Source: Dyadobacter sp. 676 (lineage in GTDB: Bacteria > Bacteroidota > Bacteroidia > Cytophagales > Spirosomataceae). Taken from it: a stretch of DNA of 64,000 bases. Below are positions 27,801-35,701 of this stretch, one piece after another (position 1 is the stretch's first letter; every line of letters begins with the position of its first letter). A program made the translations under genes and the position numbers. The notes under the pieces were generated by a model. The model had not been told where the DNA came from. It did not search any database and saw nothing but the letters and a program-made list of their open reading frames with translations. Where the stretch lies: positions 2,108,001 through 2,172,000 of the forward strand of contig NZ_CP159289.1 of the NCBI RefSeq assembly GCF_040448675.1, read 5' to 3'.

Positions 27801-28815
27801 GGTTACATATCAACTGAGATTTACCACTTCCCGGAGGTCCCTGCACGACTACCGACCGCCCGGATTTCACGGCAAGAATGATTTCCTCCTGCGACTCGTC
27901 GATAGCGAAAGGCGTAAGGATATCCTCCTCCCGGGTCTGCCGACCGTCGCGTTGCCGCGTCACTGACGGGACTTCATCATAATGCGCATCAGCACTCGCA
28001 TAATATTCCGCAAGGCCAACCAATGGAATCTGGAACCCGCTCTCTTCCGCCAGGTCAAGCAATCTGTTATAATCGGGAACGAGATAGGAGCCTGCTTGCG
28101 GAAAAATGCCCAGAACAGCCTCGGGATAAAGTTTCAGCTCGCCATTTCTTTCATTCGCAACCAGTTCGGAGCTTTTCTCCCCGCTGAATGCGACAAGCTT
28201 GTCTTCAAAAAGCTGCTGGTTAAAATTAATCCTGAACGGGGTTGTTTTCAACCATTCATACAGCTGGGTCCGGAATTCCAGGAAATCATCCGGAAAATCT
28301 TCGAACGATTTTTCGAGTATTTCATCCGAGATCGGAGATTCATTAAAATGCCCGTAGGCTAATGCAAAGCTCTGGTTTAATGCAACACCGCTATCGTCCC
28401 GCTCGAAAAGGCACCATTGCTCATGGTCCATCCGCAACGTCACCGGGAAAAAAAGCAAAGGCGCATGAATGGGCGTACCGTCGGAGAGCTTCCCTTTAAT
28501 GAAAGGGTATCCCACATAAAGATCGCGCGAGCCCCTTTCCTCTTCGATAAACCGCTCGGTACGGGAGATTTTGCGCAGCCGTCTGCTGGTTTCATTTACC
28601 TTTTCGAACCGCGGGTCGGCCACATCGCACAATGGGATACGAGCTTTTCCATGAATAACCTGTTTGAGCACCTCCACCGAAGGTTTTGACAACAGAAAAT
28701 CCGTATCGTGAAAATCCAGGAATTGTTCGGCAGACAAGTTCGTGAGTAACAGCGACTTGTTGCGGGTACTGAGATTAGTAAGTCGTTTTAGATAAGCTTT
28801 AAGAATCCGGCTCAT
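24808..28815 (-). CDS. Large superfamily 1 (UPF1/DNA2-like) helicase
   Basis: 1335-residue ATP-dependent nucleic-acid helicase-like protein. Residues 1-300 are an N-terminal DUF4011-like region. Q-motif-like DESQEE is followed by Walker A GPPGSGKS at 326-333. A long insertion (about 400-900, helical) precedes Walker B FDEASQ near 967 and motif III VTGDSKQLSPSD. Motifs V and VI are NIENVQGDERDVIIFS (about 1150) and LNVAVTRARE. The last ~130 residues are not recognised. All ATPase motifs look intact. Proteins like this occur both as housekeeping genes and near defence loci; its role here cannot be assigned. Tail-to-tail overlap with the DUF1080 gene. Confidence 0.85.
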   Translation of the reverse strand: MSRILKAYLKRLTNLSTRNKSLLLTNLSAEQFLDFHDTDFLLSKPSVEVLKQVIHGKARIPLCDVADPRFEKVNETSRRLRKISRTERFIEEERGSRDLYVGYPFIKGKLSDGTPIHAPLLFFPVTLRMDHEQWCLFERDDSGVALNQSFALAYGHFNESPISDEILEKSFEDFPDDFLEFRTQLYEWLKTTPFRINFNQQLFEDKLVAFSGEKSSELVANERNGELKLYPEAVLGIFPQAGSYLVPDYNRLLDLAEESGFQIPLVGLAEYYASADAHYDEVPSVTRQRDGRQTREEDILTPFAIDESQEEIILAVKSGRSVVVQGPPGSGKSQLICNLIADFASKGKRVLLVCQKRAALDVVYQRLAATGMKNFTGLIHDFKNDRSALYAQIASQIEQVEAYRQQNYSLDAVFLERQFTHESRAIDKTVSELDTFRSALFDENECGVSIKELYLTSDPQATHVDMQPYYRHFKIDSWDSFKRHLKTYSDYAFLIRSGHPWRKRRSFAAFGMAELRTMENMLSEWPGAFEKQASALGRLTGTTFDTAYIQNRKEIIERLADISGLISDAFSWKLLRKYTGSPANPHERLALVRQAVDAMEGFIAEGGIELSLPAGQLNAFELMLKKSLETKRSAVSGFFWDVFSKEKKEIERVASANGFTVSLEHLMRLEQRLRNRRQLESWLQHDSLGFEPAFIDDFSEDRAAAYLSFFRSAECAADAVARMDAGVWKGIFHKLVSANVEISRFAETIQQLKQWLQVWDRMEQAMLPYLLPEQITALVTDPAGHSAVLLDALRDDFDSLADMDRLWEEMTETQRGATQATLEKGAELGMTSAEEVVELFENSVKLAWIGHIESKYPVLRSVSSLKMKQWEDQIQGSITLKQKLSADITNIKLREATYEDVEKNRLGNRVTYRELGHQVTKKRKIWPIRKLLENYADEVFALIPCWMASPEAVSAVFPMEKGLFDLVIFDEASQCYAEYSLPAAFRGKQWVVTGDSKQLSPSDLYRVRFEDRTEDEEYSVAVEIESLLDLAGQSLDHYQLTGHYRSLSLDLIDFSNKKFYKQSLKLLPDFNKVNDREPGILYVKTDGIWKNNTNAAEVKEVLRLIRELSGTGKSIGVVTFNFYQQAAIQDALEKEVMVPENLFVKNIENVQGDERDVIIFSMGYAPDEKGRISMQFGTLNMQGGENRLNVAVTRAREKIYFVTSLWPSQLQTENTANEGPKLLRAYMDYALQVSEGNFVPGPLTPGQFRSDWLLKERLVGQNPAFRKELPFGDITVKEEGTYKGLVLTDDDLYHYSKSSKEPHAYLPLLLRLKNWPFRRVYSREYWSGNLKNDLL

Positions 28816-28839
28816 AGGTACTCAAACGCTGCCCGATGC

Positions 28840-29913
28840 CTAACTATTGGATAAGACCTCGTCCCCGACTTCCTTTTTCTCCGGAATAACGAGCGATGCG
28901 AGTATGCTCACGGCCAGAATTCCCAGGATCACGTAGAGCGAATACACCGTTTTGAACCCGATAGATTCGAGGTAATGATGTGCGAGCATTTTGCCACCGA
29001 TAAAAACCAGCAGCACCCCCAAACCATATTTCAGGAAGCGGAACAAGCCCATAATGTTGCTTAAGAAAAAGAACATCGACCGTAACCCCATGATCGCGAA
29101 GATGTTCGAAAAGAAAACCACGTAAGGATCTTTTGTTACCGAGAACACCGCCGGTACTGAATCGACTGCGAAAATAAGATCGGTAAACTCCACGATAAGC
29201 ACCACCACAAAAAGCGGAGTAACCAGCCATTTCCCCTTTTTCAGCACGAAGAAATGCTCACGCACGTAACGCGGGAACACAGGCAGGTATTTGGAAGCGA
29301 ACTTGACAACCGGGTGTTTCGCAGGGTCGATTTTCTCCTCCTCTCCTCCTTCGAAAAATATCTTTCCTCCCTGGTATACCAAAAGGAGACCGAACAGGTA
29401 AATAATCCATTCGAAACGCTGCATCAGCGCCGAGCCCACGAAAATGAATATAAAACGCATCACGATTGCGCCCAAGACGCCCCAGAACAGCACTTTTTTA
29501 AAGTACTTGGGCCGTACACCGAAGGAGGAGAAAATCAGGATAATGACAAAAATATTATCGACCGAGAGGGCATATTCCAGCAAATAACCCGTAATGAATT
29601 CCAGCGACATGTTTTTCCGGTAGATTTCGAGACTTTCGTGGAAATCGCCTGGTATCAGCCGGAGATGCGGCGCGTACTTGTTCTTGATCGCTTCCAGCTC
29701 GGCATAATTGTCCATTCCATGCACAAGGTCGCCGTGTGTATTGATGACCAGATAAAATGCCAGCGCCAGCGCGATCCATGCGACGGTCCAGGCTGCCGCT
29801 TCCCCAAACTTGACCACATGGTCCTTTTTGTTGAAAACACCCAGATCAAGCAGCAGCATGACACTGATCACCAGAATAAAACCTCCAAAAAACAGCACTT
29901 CGTTGGAAAACAT
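28840..29913 (-). CDS. TerC/Alx family membrane protein
   Basis: Integral membrane protein of 357 residues counted from the ATG ending at 29913 (a TTG two codons upstream is also open). About 8-9 membrane segments. Conserved family motifs are YALSVDNIFVI and EFTDLIFAVDSVPAVF, with the paired Asp residues expected in metal-binding TerC/Alx proteins, linked to tellurite resistance or manganese export. A charged cytoplasmic loop (EGGEEEKIDPAKHP) lies near the middle. I looked upstream for a yybP-ykoY manganese riboswitch and saw no convincing one. It ends 24 bases before the helicase start. Confidence 0.9.
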   Translation of the reverse strand: MFSNEVLFFGGFILVISVMLLLDLGVFNKKDHVVKFGEAAAWTVAWIALALAFYLVINTHGDLVHGMDNYAELEAIKNKYAPHLRLIPGDFHESLEIYRKNMSLEFITGYLLEYALSVDNIFVIILIFSSFGVRPKYFKKVLFWGVLGAIVMRFIFIFVGSALMQRFEWIIYLFGLLLVYQGGKIFFEGGEEEKIDPAKHPVVKFASKYLPVFPRYVREHFFVLKKGKWLVTPLFVVVLIVEFTDLIFAVDSVPAVFSVTKDPYVVFFSNIFAIMGLRSMFFFLSNIMGLFRFLKYGLGVLLVFIGGKMLAHHYLESIGFKTVYSLYVILGILAVSILASLVIPEKKEVGDEVLSNS

Positions 29914-30225
29914 GAACAAGCAAATTTAGTTTTTGAATCGGCGGGCCTGAATATACCAAAATCGAGCCAGGCCGGCCCTTGCAGCCTACGCGGCTCAAAG
30001 GAGGCAAAGGTAAGGAAAATATGAAGTGGATAGGTTAAATCTGACGGGCGGTAAATAGGCCCGACCGGACGTCATTTTTAGAAGGACAAACAACCCGGAA
30101 CGGAAAAGTCCCTCAAACTCCCCTCTGCGCAGTTTTCCAACGAAAAAAATTCGGATGGGATCGATTGATTTACAATTTGTTAATCTTTTTGTAAAAATTT
30201 TTCATCAAATATTTCGTCCAAAAGC
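29914..30225. other. Intergenic region between terC and tRNA-Gly
   Basis: AT-rich toward the tRNA. It should hold the minus-strand terC promoter, which I could not place confidently. No gene is supported; open frames that cross it run antisense through terC. Confidence 0.5.
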
Positions 30226-30256
30226 TTGCGTCAAATACCAGGCCTCCCTACATTTG
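30226..30256 (+). promoter_or_regulatory. tRNA-Gly promoter
   Basis: TTG at 30226-30228, 20-base spacer, TACATTTG at 30249-30256: a perfect match to the Bacteroidota TTG-N19-21-TAnnTTTG pattern, 34 bases upstream of the mature tRNA. Confidence 0.65.
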
Positions 30257-30290
30257 CACCACGATAACCGACAACGGTTAAGCGAAATAC

Positions 30291-30363
30291 GCGAAAGTAG
30301 CTCAGCTGGTAGAGCGCGACCTTGCCAAGGTCGAGGTCGCGGGTTCGAACCCCGTCTTTCGCT
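30291..30363 (+). tRNA. tRNA-Gly (anticodon GCC)
   Basis: 73 bases. Acceptor GCGAAAG pairs with CTTTCGC, discriminator T; D-arm GCTCAGCTGGTAGAGC; anticodon stem CGACC/GGTCG around loop TTGCCAA, anticodon GCC; T-arm GCGGGTTCGAACCCCGT. CCA is not encoded. Confidence 0.97.
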
Positions 30364-30375
30364 CAGGGAAAGAAA

Positions 30376-30399
30376 AGCACCGGAAACGGTGCTTTTTTT
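30376..30399 (+). terminator. Intrinsic terminator after tRNA-Gly
   Basis: Stem AGCACCG (30376-30382) and CGGTGCT (30387-30393) around a GAAA tetraloop, followed directly by a T run. It lies between the two tRNA genes, so tRNA-Leu needs its own promoter or readthrough. Confidence 0.8.
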
Positions 30400-30428
30400 C
30401 TCTTACTGGTACCGGAACCTGGTTTTTA

Positions 30429-30514
30429 GCCGGGGTGGTGGAACTGGTAGACACGCAGGACTTAAAATCCTGTGAGCCGAAACGCTCGTACGGGTTCGAT
30501 TCCCGTCCCCGGTA
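30429..30514 (+). tRNA. tRNA-Leu (anticodon TAA)
   Basis: 86 bases with a long variable arm. Acceptor GCCGGGG pairs with CCCCGGT, discriminator A; anticodon stem CAGGA/TCCTG around loop CTTAAAA, anticodon TAA; T-arm ACGGGTTCGATTCCCGT. Everything downstream looks accessory, so its 3' end is a likely integration site. Confidence 0.96.
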
Positions 30515-30876
30515 CTAAACGGGACTTTGGCGAGAAATCGTCCGAAGTTCCGTTTTTTATTTTAGCTAAATCGCTGTTTATCTGATAGATAAACGAAGCA
30601 ACTTCGTTGACTTTTCCGGTTCGATAGCCGTTTTCTGAAAATATGAGCTTTTCAGGGAATATCGAACCAATGATTTCCCGCTTCAATTTGATATCCGCTC
30701 CGGTATAGGTCTTATCAAGCCTGAAAAGCACGGCTAGCACCTTTTCAATCATCTTTTCCAGCCCCTGAACACCTCCTGCATTGTTTGTCAACTCGGTTAA
30801 TCTTGCTTCCAATCTCAGCAGTTTGTCTTCAATCTCGGTTTTGATCGTTCTGTAATCTTTGGGATCGATATCTGAG
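30462..30876 (-). pseudogene. C-terminal remnant of a serine site-specific recombinase
   Basis: Minus-strand frame whose sequence from base 30876 downward (DIDPKDYRTIKTE, then EDKLLRLEARLTEL, then GSIFPEKLIF and NEVASFIYQIN) matches the C-terminal coiled-coil end of large serine recombinases found in Bacteroidota mobile elements. The catalytic N-terminus is missing: the frame is cut exactly at the left end of the IS21 element. The last residues (VPGTGIEPVRAF) are tRNA-Leu read antisense, so the true stop is uncertain. The position suggests it once integrated an element at tRNA-Leu. Confidence 0.6.
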
Positions 30877-31059
30877 TGGAAAATTCGGTGAAATTGACCA
30901 CCCCATTTCAGTTTAAACTGACCACCTGTTCCGGCTGAAATTGACCACCCCGTTTCGGAGCAAACTGACCACCTGTTTCGGAGGAAACTGACCACCCTGT
31001 CAAGCAGAAAAATGCTGTAGAATCACCCATATTTTTGGCGGATACCAACCGTGGAAAGT

Positions 31060-32610
31060 ATGGCTAATTCGACTATCAGCATGAATAAGATAAGACAGAT
31101 CCTAAGGATGTACAGTCAAGGGCGCAGCAAGCTTTTTATTGCTGAGCAAACGGGCGTTTCCCGCAATACGGCCAAGAAGTACATGGCTACTTTTGAAGCG
31201 AGCGGTCTGACTTTCGAGCAGATCAACGGCCTGAACGATAAAGAGCTGGACGAGTTTTTCGGTGCAGTTAGACAGATGCCGCCGCAGGATAGGCTGTTGA
31301 ACTTACAGCGCTGTTTTCCCCGGATAGATAAAGAGCTCAAAAAAACCGGCGAGACACGTTATTCGCTCTGGGAGAGCTACAAAAAGGAATTCCCTGACGG
31401 TTTTGGCTATACCCAGTTCTGCTTCCACCTGGCTCAGTGGAAGGCCCGGGTAAATCCTGTTATGCACCAGGACCATAAAGCGGGCGATAAATTCTATATC
31501 GATTTTGCCGGTGTAAAGCTGAGCTTCGTAAACAGGGAGACTGGCGAAGTAATTGAGGTTGAAGTCTTTATTGCCATCCTGGGCGCCAGCCAGCTCACCT
31601 ATGTGGAAGCGGTCATGAGCCAGCAAAAAGAAGATCTGATCCTGGCTTGTGAGAATGCTTTTCATTACATCGGTGGCGTTCCGGCAGCCGTAGTCCCGGA
31701 TAATCTCAAGGCGGCCGTCACCAAAAGCAACCGGTATGAACCTACCCTGAACGAGACTTTTGAGGACTTTGCCAACCATTACGGGACCACCATATTACCC
31801 ACCAGGGCTTACCGGCCACGCGATAAGGCGTTGGTCGAAGGGGCTGTTAAAATCGTTTACAGCCGGATCTATGCGCCTTTAAGAAAGCAGGTTTTTAACT
31901 CACTATCCGAGCTAAACGCAGCCATATGGGCGGCCCTGGAAGTCCATAATAATCAGCTCCTACGCGGTCGCAATTACAGCCGCAGGCTTCAGTTCGAAGA
32001 GATCGAGCGAGGCGCACTCTCTCCGCTGCCGCTGCTCCGCTACGAGTTCAAAAAGCAGTCACATGCGACCGTGATGAAAAACGGGCACGTGAACCTGAGC
32101 ATCGACAAGCACTATTACAGCGTCCCGTACCGGTTCATCGGCAAGAAGGTCAAATTGCTGTTCTCGGGCACGTTGGTCGAGATTTACTACCGTTATGAGC
32201 GCATAGCCCTGCATCAGCGTGTCAAAAGCCCCTACAATTACTCGACCGATAAAGAGCACCTGGCCAGCACGCACCGCTTTTTGACCGAATGGACCCCGGA
32301 TAAGTTCGTCGAATGGGCTTCTTCGATCCACGATGACGTAAGGCTTTATATCCTTAAAATACTGGACCGTAAGCAGCATCCCGAGCAGGCCTACCGCTCT
32401 TGCATCGGCATCTTGTCCTTCGCAAAAAAGGCCGGCGAACAACGGCTGATCAGCGCATGCCAGCGCGCGTTGAGCTATGGTATTTATAACTACAAAATCA
32501 TCCAGATGATATTGGAAAAGAAGATGGACCAGTACGAGGACAGCCTGTTCGCCGACGAGCTGCCGATGCCTAACCACGACAATATCAGGGGTGAAGAATA
32601 TTATCAGTAA
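31060..32610 (+). CDS. istA: IS21-family transposase IstA
   Basis: 516 residues from ATG 31060; GTG 31051 is also in frame. N-terminal HTH (QGRSKLFIAEQTGVSRNTAKKY) precedes a DDE integrase core: FYIDFAGVKLSF, VPDNLKAAV, then KALVEGAVKIVY. It catalyses cut and strand transfer of the element together with IstB. No internal damage is visible, so it may still be active. 20 bases before istB. Confidence 0.92.
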   Translation: MANSTISMNKIRQILRMYSQGRSKLFIAEQTGVSRNTAKKYMATFEASGLTFEQINGLNDKELDEFFGAVRQMPPQDRLLNLQRCFPRIDKELKKTGETRYSLWESYKKEFPDGFGYTQFCFHLAQWKARVNPVMHQDHKAGDKFYIDFAGVKLSFVNRETGEVIEVEVFIAILGASQLTYVEAVMSQQKEDLILACENAFHYIGGVPAAVVPDNLKAAVTKSNRYEPTLNETFEDFANHYGTTILPTRAYRPRDKALVEGAVKIVYSRIYAPLRKQVFNSLSELNAAIWAALEVHNNQLLRGRNYSRRLQFEEIERGALSPLPLLRYEFKKQSHATVMKNGHVNLSIDKHYYSVPYRFIGKKVKLLFSGTLVEIYYRYERIALHQRVKSPYNYSTDKEHLASTHRFLTEWTPDKFVEWASSIHDDVRLYILKILDRKQHPEQAYRSCIGILSFAKKAGEQRLISACQRALSYGIYNYKIIQMILEKKMDQYEDSLFADELPMPNHDNIRGEEYYQ

Positions 32611-32630
32611 CCTTTTAAACAATCTATACA

Positions 32631-33380
32631 ATGAACAATGACACCTTGGAGAAGCTGCGCAAGCTTAAATTTTATGGCATGTTCCATGCCTTCAAAACCA
32701 GCCTGGAAAGCGGAAAAACCAATGATTATACGGCAGATGAGCTATTAGGGTACCTTGTGGACGCCGAGTGGGACGATCGCAACAACCGCCGCGTAGAGCG
32801 GCAGATCTACCAGGCCCGGTTCCGTTATAAGGCCGTCGTCGAAAATATCCATTACCATGCCGATCGCAGTCTGGACCGTAACCAGGTCATGCGCCTGGCT
32901 GATTGCTCTTTTATCACCCGCAATGAGAACCTGCTGATCACCGGCAGCACCGGGATCGGCAAAAGCTATGTGGCAACTGCCATCGGCCATCAAGCCTGCA
33001 TCCAGGGGTACCGCGTACTTTACGCGAGTACCCCAAAACTGTTCGCCCGCTTGAAAATGGCCAAGGCTGACGGCTCTTATATCAAGGAAATCGCCAGGAT
33101 CGAACGGCAGCACCTGTTGGTGCTCGATGACTTCGGTATCCAGCCCTTCGATGCACAGAGCAGGGCCGCCCTGATGGAGATCATCGAAGACCGGCACGGA
33201 AAAGCATCGTTGATTATTACTTCGCAGTTGCCCGTCAGCAAATGGCATGAAGTGATCGGAGAAAAAACCATTGCCGACGCTATCCTGGACCGCATTGTTC
33301 ACGACGCGCACCGCATAGAACTGAGAGGGGAATCGATGAGAAGAAAGAAAAAAATAGAGCCCGAAAACAGCTACCAATAA
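32631..33380 (+). CDS. istB: IS21-family helper ATPase IstB
   Basis: 249 residues, DnaC/DnaA-like AAA+ ATPase that selects target DNA for IstA. Walker A GSTGIGKS at 105-112 and Walker B LLVLDDFG at about 161-168 are intact, as is the ITSQLPVSKWHEVIGE sensor region. It follows istA as usual for the family. Confidence 0.93.
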   Translation: MNNDTLEKLRKLKFYGMFHAFKTSLESGKTNDYTADELLGYLVDAEWDDRNNRRVERQIYQARFRYKAVVENIHYHADRSLDRNQVMRLADCSFITRNENLLITGSTGIGKSYVATAIGHQACIQGYRVLYASTPKLFARLKMAKADGSYIKEIARIERQHLLVLDDFGIQPFDAQSRAALMEIIEDRHGKASLIITSQLPVSKWHEVIGEKTIADAILDRIVHDAHRIELRGESMRRKKKIEPENSYQ

Positions 33381-33500
33381 TACGACCTTAATTAACTAAT
33401 TTTGAAACTGCTTCTGCAGCTTTTTTCTGCTACCGGCCGCCAGACAATTAGGTGGTCAATTTGCCACGGAATCAGGTGGTCAACTTCTCCGAAATACCCA

Positions 33501-34462
33501 TATAATGCGCGAATAGCTGCAATGAAGAAGGCTATTGGCGGGCTCGACGTAATGGTTGACTATTATCATGGTGGAAGTCTGGCAGCCTGGGTAAAAGAAC
33601 ATCCCTCAATTATTTTATGGGTTCGTGAACGTTCTAAGCGTCCAATTTTTGGGTGGAAATCTTATGATGACTGGACAGCAAATCTAGGAAAGGATGGACG
33701 TTATATCATTGACGACAATCACAGGATTATTGACAAACGAACAAGAAAAGGCACCGAGCTTGACATTGAAAGTGGAATTTCCGAGATCAGAGACTCTCTC
33801 GCTCAACCGGGAAATTACCTTAGACTCACCGGGCTATCGGGAGTAGGTAAAACAAGGCTTGCACAGGCGCTCTTCGATGAAAAGATTGGAGGCAAATTCT
33901 TGAATCAATCTCAGGTCATTTACACTGATATTTCATATGATCCCACGCCGAGTCCGCAAAATATTGCCGAACAACTTGTGGCCGGTAAATATCAAGCTGT
34001 GCTAGTTATCGATAATTGCTCCCCCCAACTTCATAGGGCACTTGTAGAAAAGCTAAAAGTTCAATCACATTCGGTGAGTTTACTCACCATCGAATACGAC
34101 GTCGCTGACGATCAGCCAGATGAGACAGGCGTTTTTCATCTAGAACCTTCAAGCGACCAGGTTATAAAAAAATTGGTTTTAAGGCGAGTTCCCGAAATTG
34201 GTGAGTTGGCGGCATGGAAAGTCGCCGAGTTTTCAGGTGGCAATGCACGCGTCGCACTTGCATTGGCTAAAAGTTTAACACCAGGCGAATCAATAGGCCA
34301 TCTTCAAGATAATGCCCTTTTCGACAGACTATTCAACCAGAGAAATTCTGAAAACAATGGTTTGAAGAATTCTGCCGAAGTATTGTCGCTGGTTTATTCC
34401 TACGACGTGGAGAACACTGAGGCCGAAAACTCTGAACTTGGCACCCTTAGTCTCTTAAGTTC
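33501..34462 (+). pseudogene. STAND-like P-loop NTPase, N-terminal part (both ends cut by ISs)
   Basis: In-frame fragment of about 321 residues. It runs straight out of the right end of the IS21 element with no start of its own, so the true N-terminus is lost. Walker A is GLSGVGKT (about 111-118 of the fragment), Walker B is VLVIDNC near 170, and FSGGNARVALALAKSL looks like a STAND winged-helix/arm region. It stops in the IS3 element at 34463. Removing bases 34463-35701 joins it in frame with 35702-38165, giving at least 1141 residues. I recognise the family only as large bacterial STAND-like ATPases, many of them defence-associated. Confidence 0.75.
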
Positions 34463-34511
34463 TGAAATACTCCCGGTTTGCTGGACAGCCGACGGATGAA
34501 ATTAAGTTTAA

Positions 34512-35357
34512 TTAGGATGCTTTTGCATTGATCTGGAAAAACAATTCATCGGGAATGTACCCGGTTCCTGTGTGTTTGCGTCGACGGTTGTAAAATTCCA
34601 CATATGCTTTTACTCCCCGATACAAATCCATCCCGCCATTTGGAGGATTTAAGTATATGTACTCTTGTTTGAGCGACCTCCAAAATCTTTCGATGAAAAC
34701 ATTGTCTAGGGCCCGTCCTTTTCCGTCCATAGAAATTTGTATCCCTTTCTCTAAGAGCGGCTTAATAAAACCCTGACTTGTGAATTGGCTACCCTGGTCG
34801 GTATTGAATATTTCGGGCTTTCCCTGTGTACGGATCGTATCCAAAAGCGTTTCCCGGCACCATTCCATACTCATTGTATTGGAGATACTCCATCCCACAA
34901 TTCGACGGCTGTAAACGTCAATAATGGCGAACATGTACATAAATCCTCTGAACATTGGAATATAAGATATATCGGCTTGCCAGACCTGATTGGGGCGCTC
35001 AATCTTCAACCCCTTCAGCAAATATGGATATTTGTAATCTGTTGGTTTGGATTTGCTTAGATTGCGCTTGGGATAAATTGTGCGCAAATTCATAAGTCTA
35101 TAAAGTCTTCTCACCCGCTTCACACCAACAGGATATCCCAGTCCGATCAGGTAATCACGCATGCGTTCTACGCCATAAAACGGGCACTCTAGAAACTGGC
35201 GATCAATGGCCTTCATCAATCGCTGGTTTAACAGAGACTGACCTCTCGGCCTAAAGTAATAGCTACTACGCTGTAAACCAATCAATTTGCACTGTGCCGA
35301 GACGCTTAGCTCAGGGTACTCAGGGGAAACAAGTCCGCGTTTCTCCATAACACTCAT
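34512..35357 (-). CDS. IS3-family transposase OrfB (DDE domain)
   Basis: 281 residues. HTH_21 segment, then the rve core: VWQADISYIPM (first Asp), IFNTDQGSQFTS (second Asp), NVFIERFWRSLKQEYIY (Glu). It starts with an ATGA overlap on the OrfA stop, suggesting coupled translation rather than a programmed frameshift. Intact. Confidence 0.93.
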   Translation of the reverse strand: MSVMEKRGLVSPEYPELSVSAQCKLIGLQRSSYYFRPRGQSLLNQRLMKAIDRQFLECPFYGVERMRDYLIGLGYPVGVKRVRRLYRLMNLRTIYPKRNLSKSKPTDYKYPYLLKGLKIERPNQVWQADISYIPMFRGFMYMFAIIDVYSRRIVGWSISNTMSMEWCRETLLDTIRTQGKPEIFNTDQGSQFTSQGFIKPLLEKGIQISMDGKGRALDNVFIERFWRSLKQEYIYLNPPNGGMDLYRGVKAYVEFYNRRRKHTGTGYIPDELFFQINAKAS

Positions 35358-35641
35358 TTCCCCAAGACCTTTTTTAAAAAATCGACTTGGACTTGAAGTT
35401 CACCGATTTTAGAATACAATTCCTTCTCTTTTGTGTTTTCGGATTCATTACCAGTGGTGGGTGCCTCTTTACTGAAAACTAATTCAGCCTTTTCCAGAAA
35501 CTCTCGCTTCCAGGCAGCTATCTGTGTTGGATGAATCTCGTACTTGGAGGCCAATTCCTGCACGGTCTGAACCTCTTTAATCGCTTCAATAGCCACTTTG
35601 GCTTTGAAGCTCGCACTGAATTTTCTACGTTCCTTTTTCAT
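35354..35641 (-). CDS. IS3-family transposase OrfA (HTH)
   Basis: 95 residues. N-terminal HTH_Tnp_1 domain (FSASFKAKVAIEAIKE ... ELASKYEIHPTQIAAWKREF) and a C-terminal leucine-zipper-like coiled coil (ELYSKIGELQVQVDFLKKVL). DNA-binding partner of OrfB. Confidence 0.92.
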   Translation of the reverse strand: MKKERRKFSASFKAKVAIEAIKEVQTVQELASKYEIHPTQIAAWKREFLEKAELVFSKEAPTTGNESENTKEKELYSKIGELQVQVDFLKKVLGK

Positions 35642-35701
35642 AGTCAGCTACTAAGTTAGAAATTTAAGCAGCTGTCCAGATTTCTGGGAGTATTATAGTT
35701 C

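Larger units (their letters stand above)
30877..33500 (+). mobile_element. IS21-family insertion sequence, 2624 bases
   Basis: Contains istA and istB. Ends are imperfect inverted repeats: left TGGAAAATTCGG then GAAATTGACCACC; right (complement) TGGGTATTTCGG then GAAGTTGACCACC, with TG/CA termini. The left end has five copies of TGACCACC at 30895, 30919, 30942, 30966 and 30989 (spacing 23-24); the right end has two inverted copies at 33451 and 33475. These are the multiple terminal repeats bound by IS21 transposases. The flanks (CTGAG left, TATAA right) do not match, so no target duplication is seen. Confidence 0.88.
34463..35696 (-). mobile_element. IS3-family insertion sequence A, 1234 bases
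   Basis: Terminal inverted repeats: left TACTCCC...CTGGACAGC (from about 34468) and right (complement) TACTCCC...CTGGACAGC (from about 35692). A 5-base target duplication AGTTC flanks it at 34458-34462 and 35697-35701. Removing the element plus one duplication (1239 bases, 413 codons) restores a single reading frame across the STAND gene, which fixes the boundaries independently. Confidence 0.88.

Noticed and set aside
29254..30024. 256-codon plus-strand frame opposite terC
   Set aside because: It is antisense to clear TerC coding sequence, biased to His and Gln as antisense frames are, with no domain.
29920..30060. Possible yybP-ykoY manganese riboswitch upstream of terC
   Set aside because: Some GC-rich stems exist, but the conserved loop sequences of the motif are not recognisable.
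30462..30520. Minus-strand protein sequence VPGTGIEPVRAF at the end of the recombinase frame
   Set aside because: It is tRNA-Leu read antisense, a well-known spurious peptide; not a protein end of its own.
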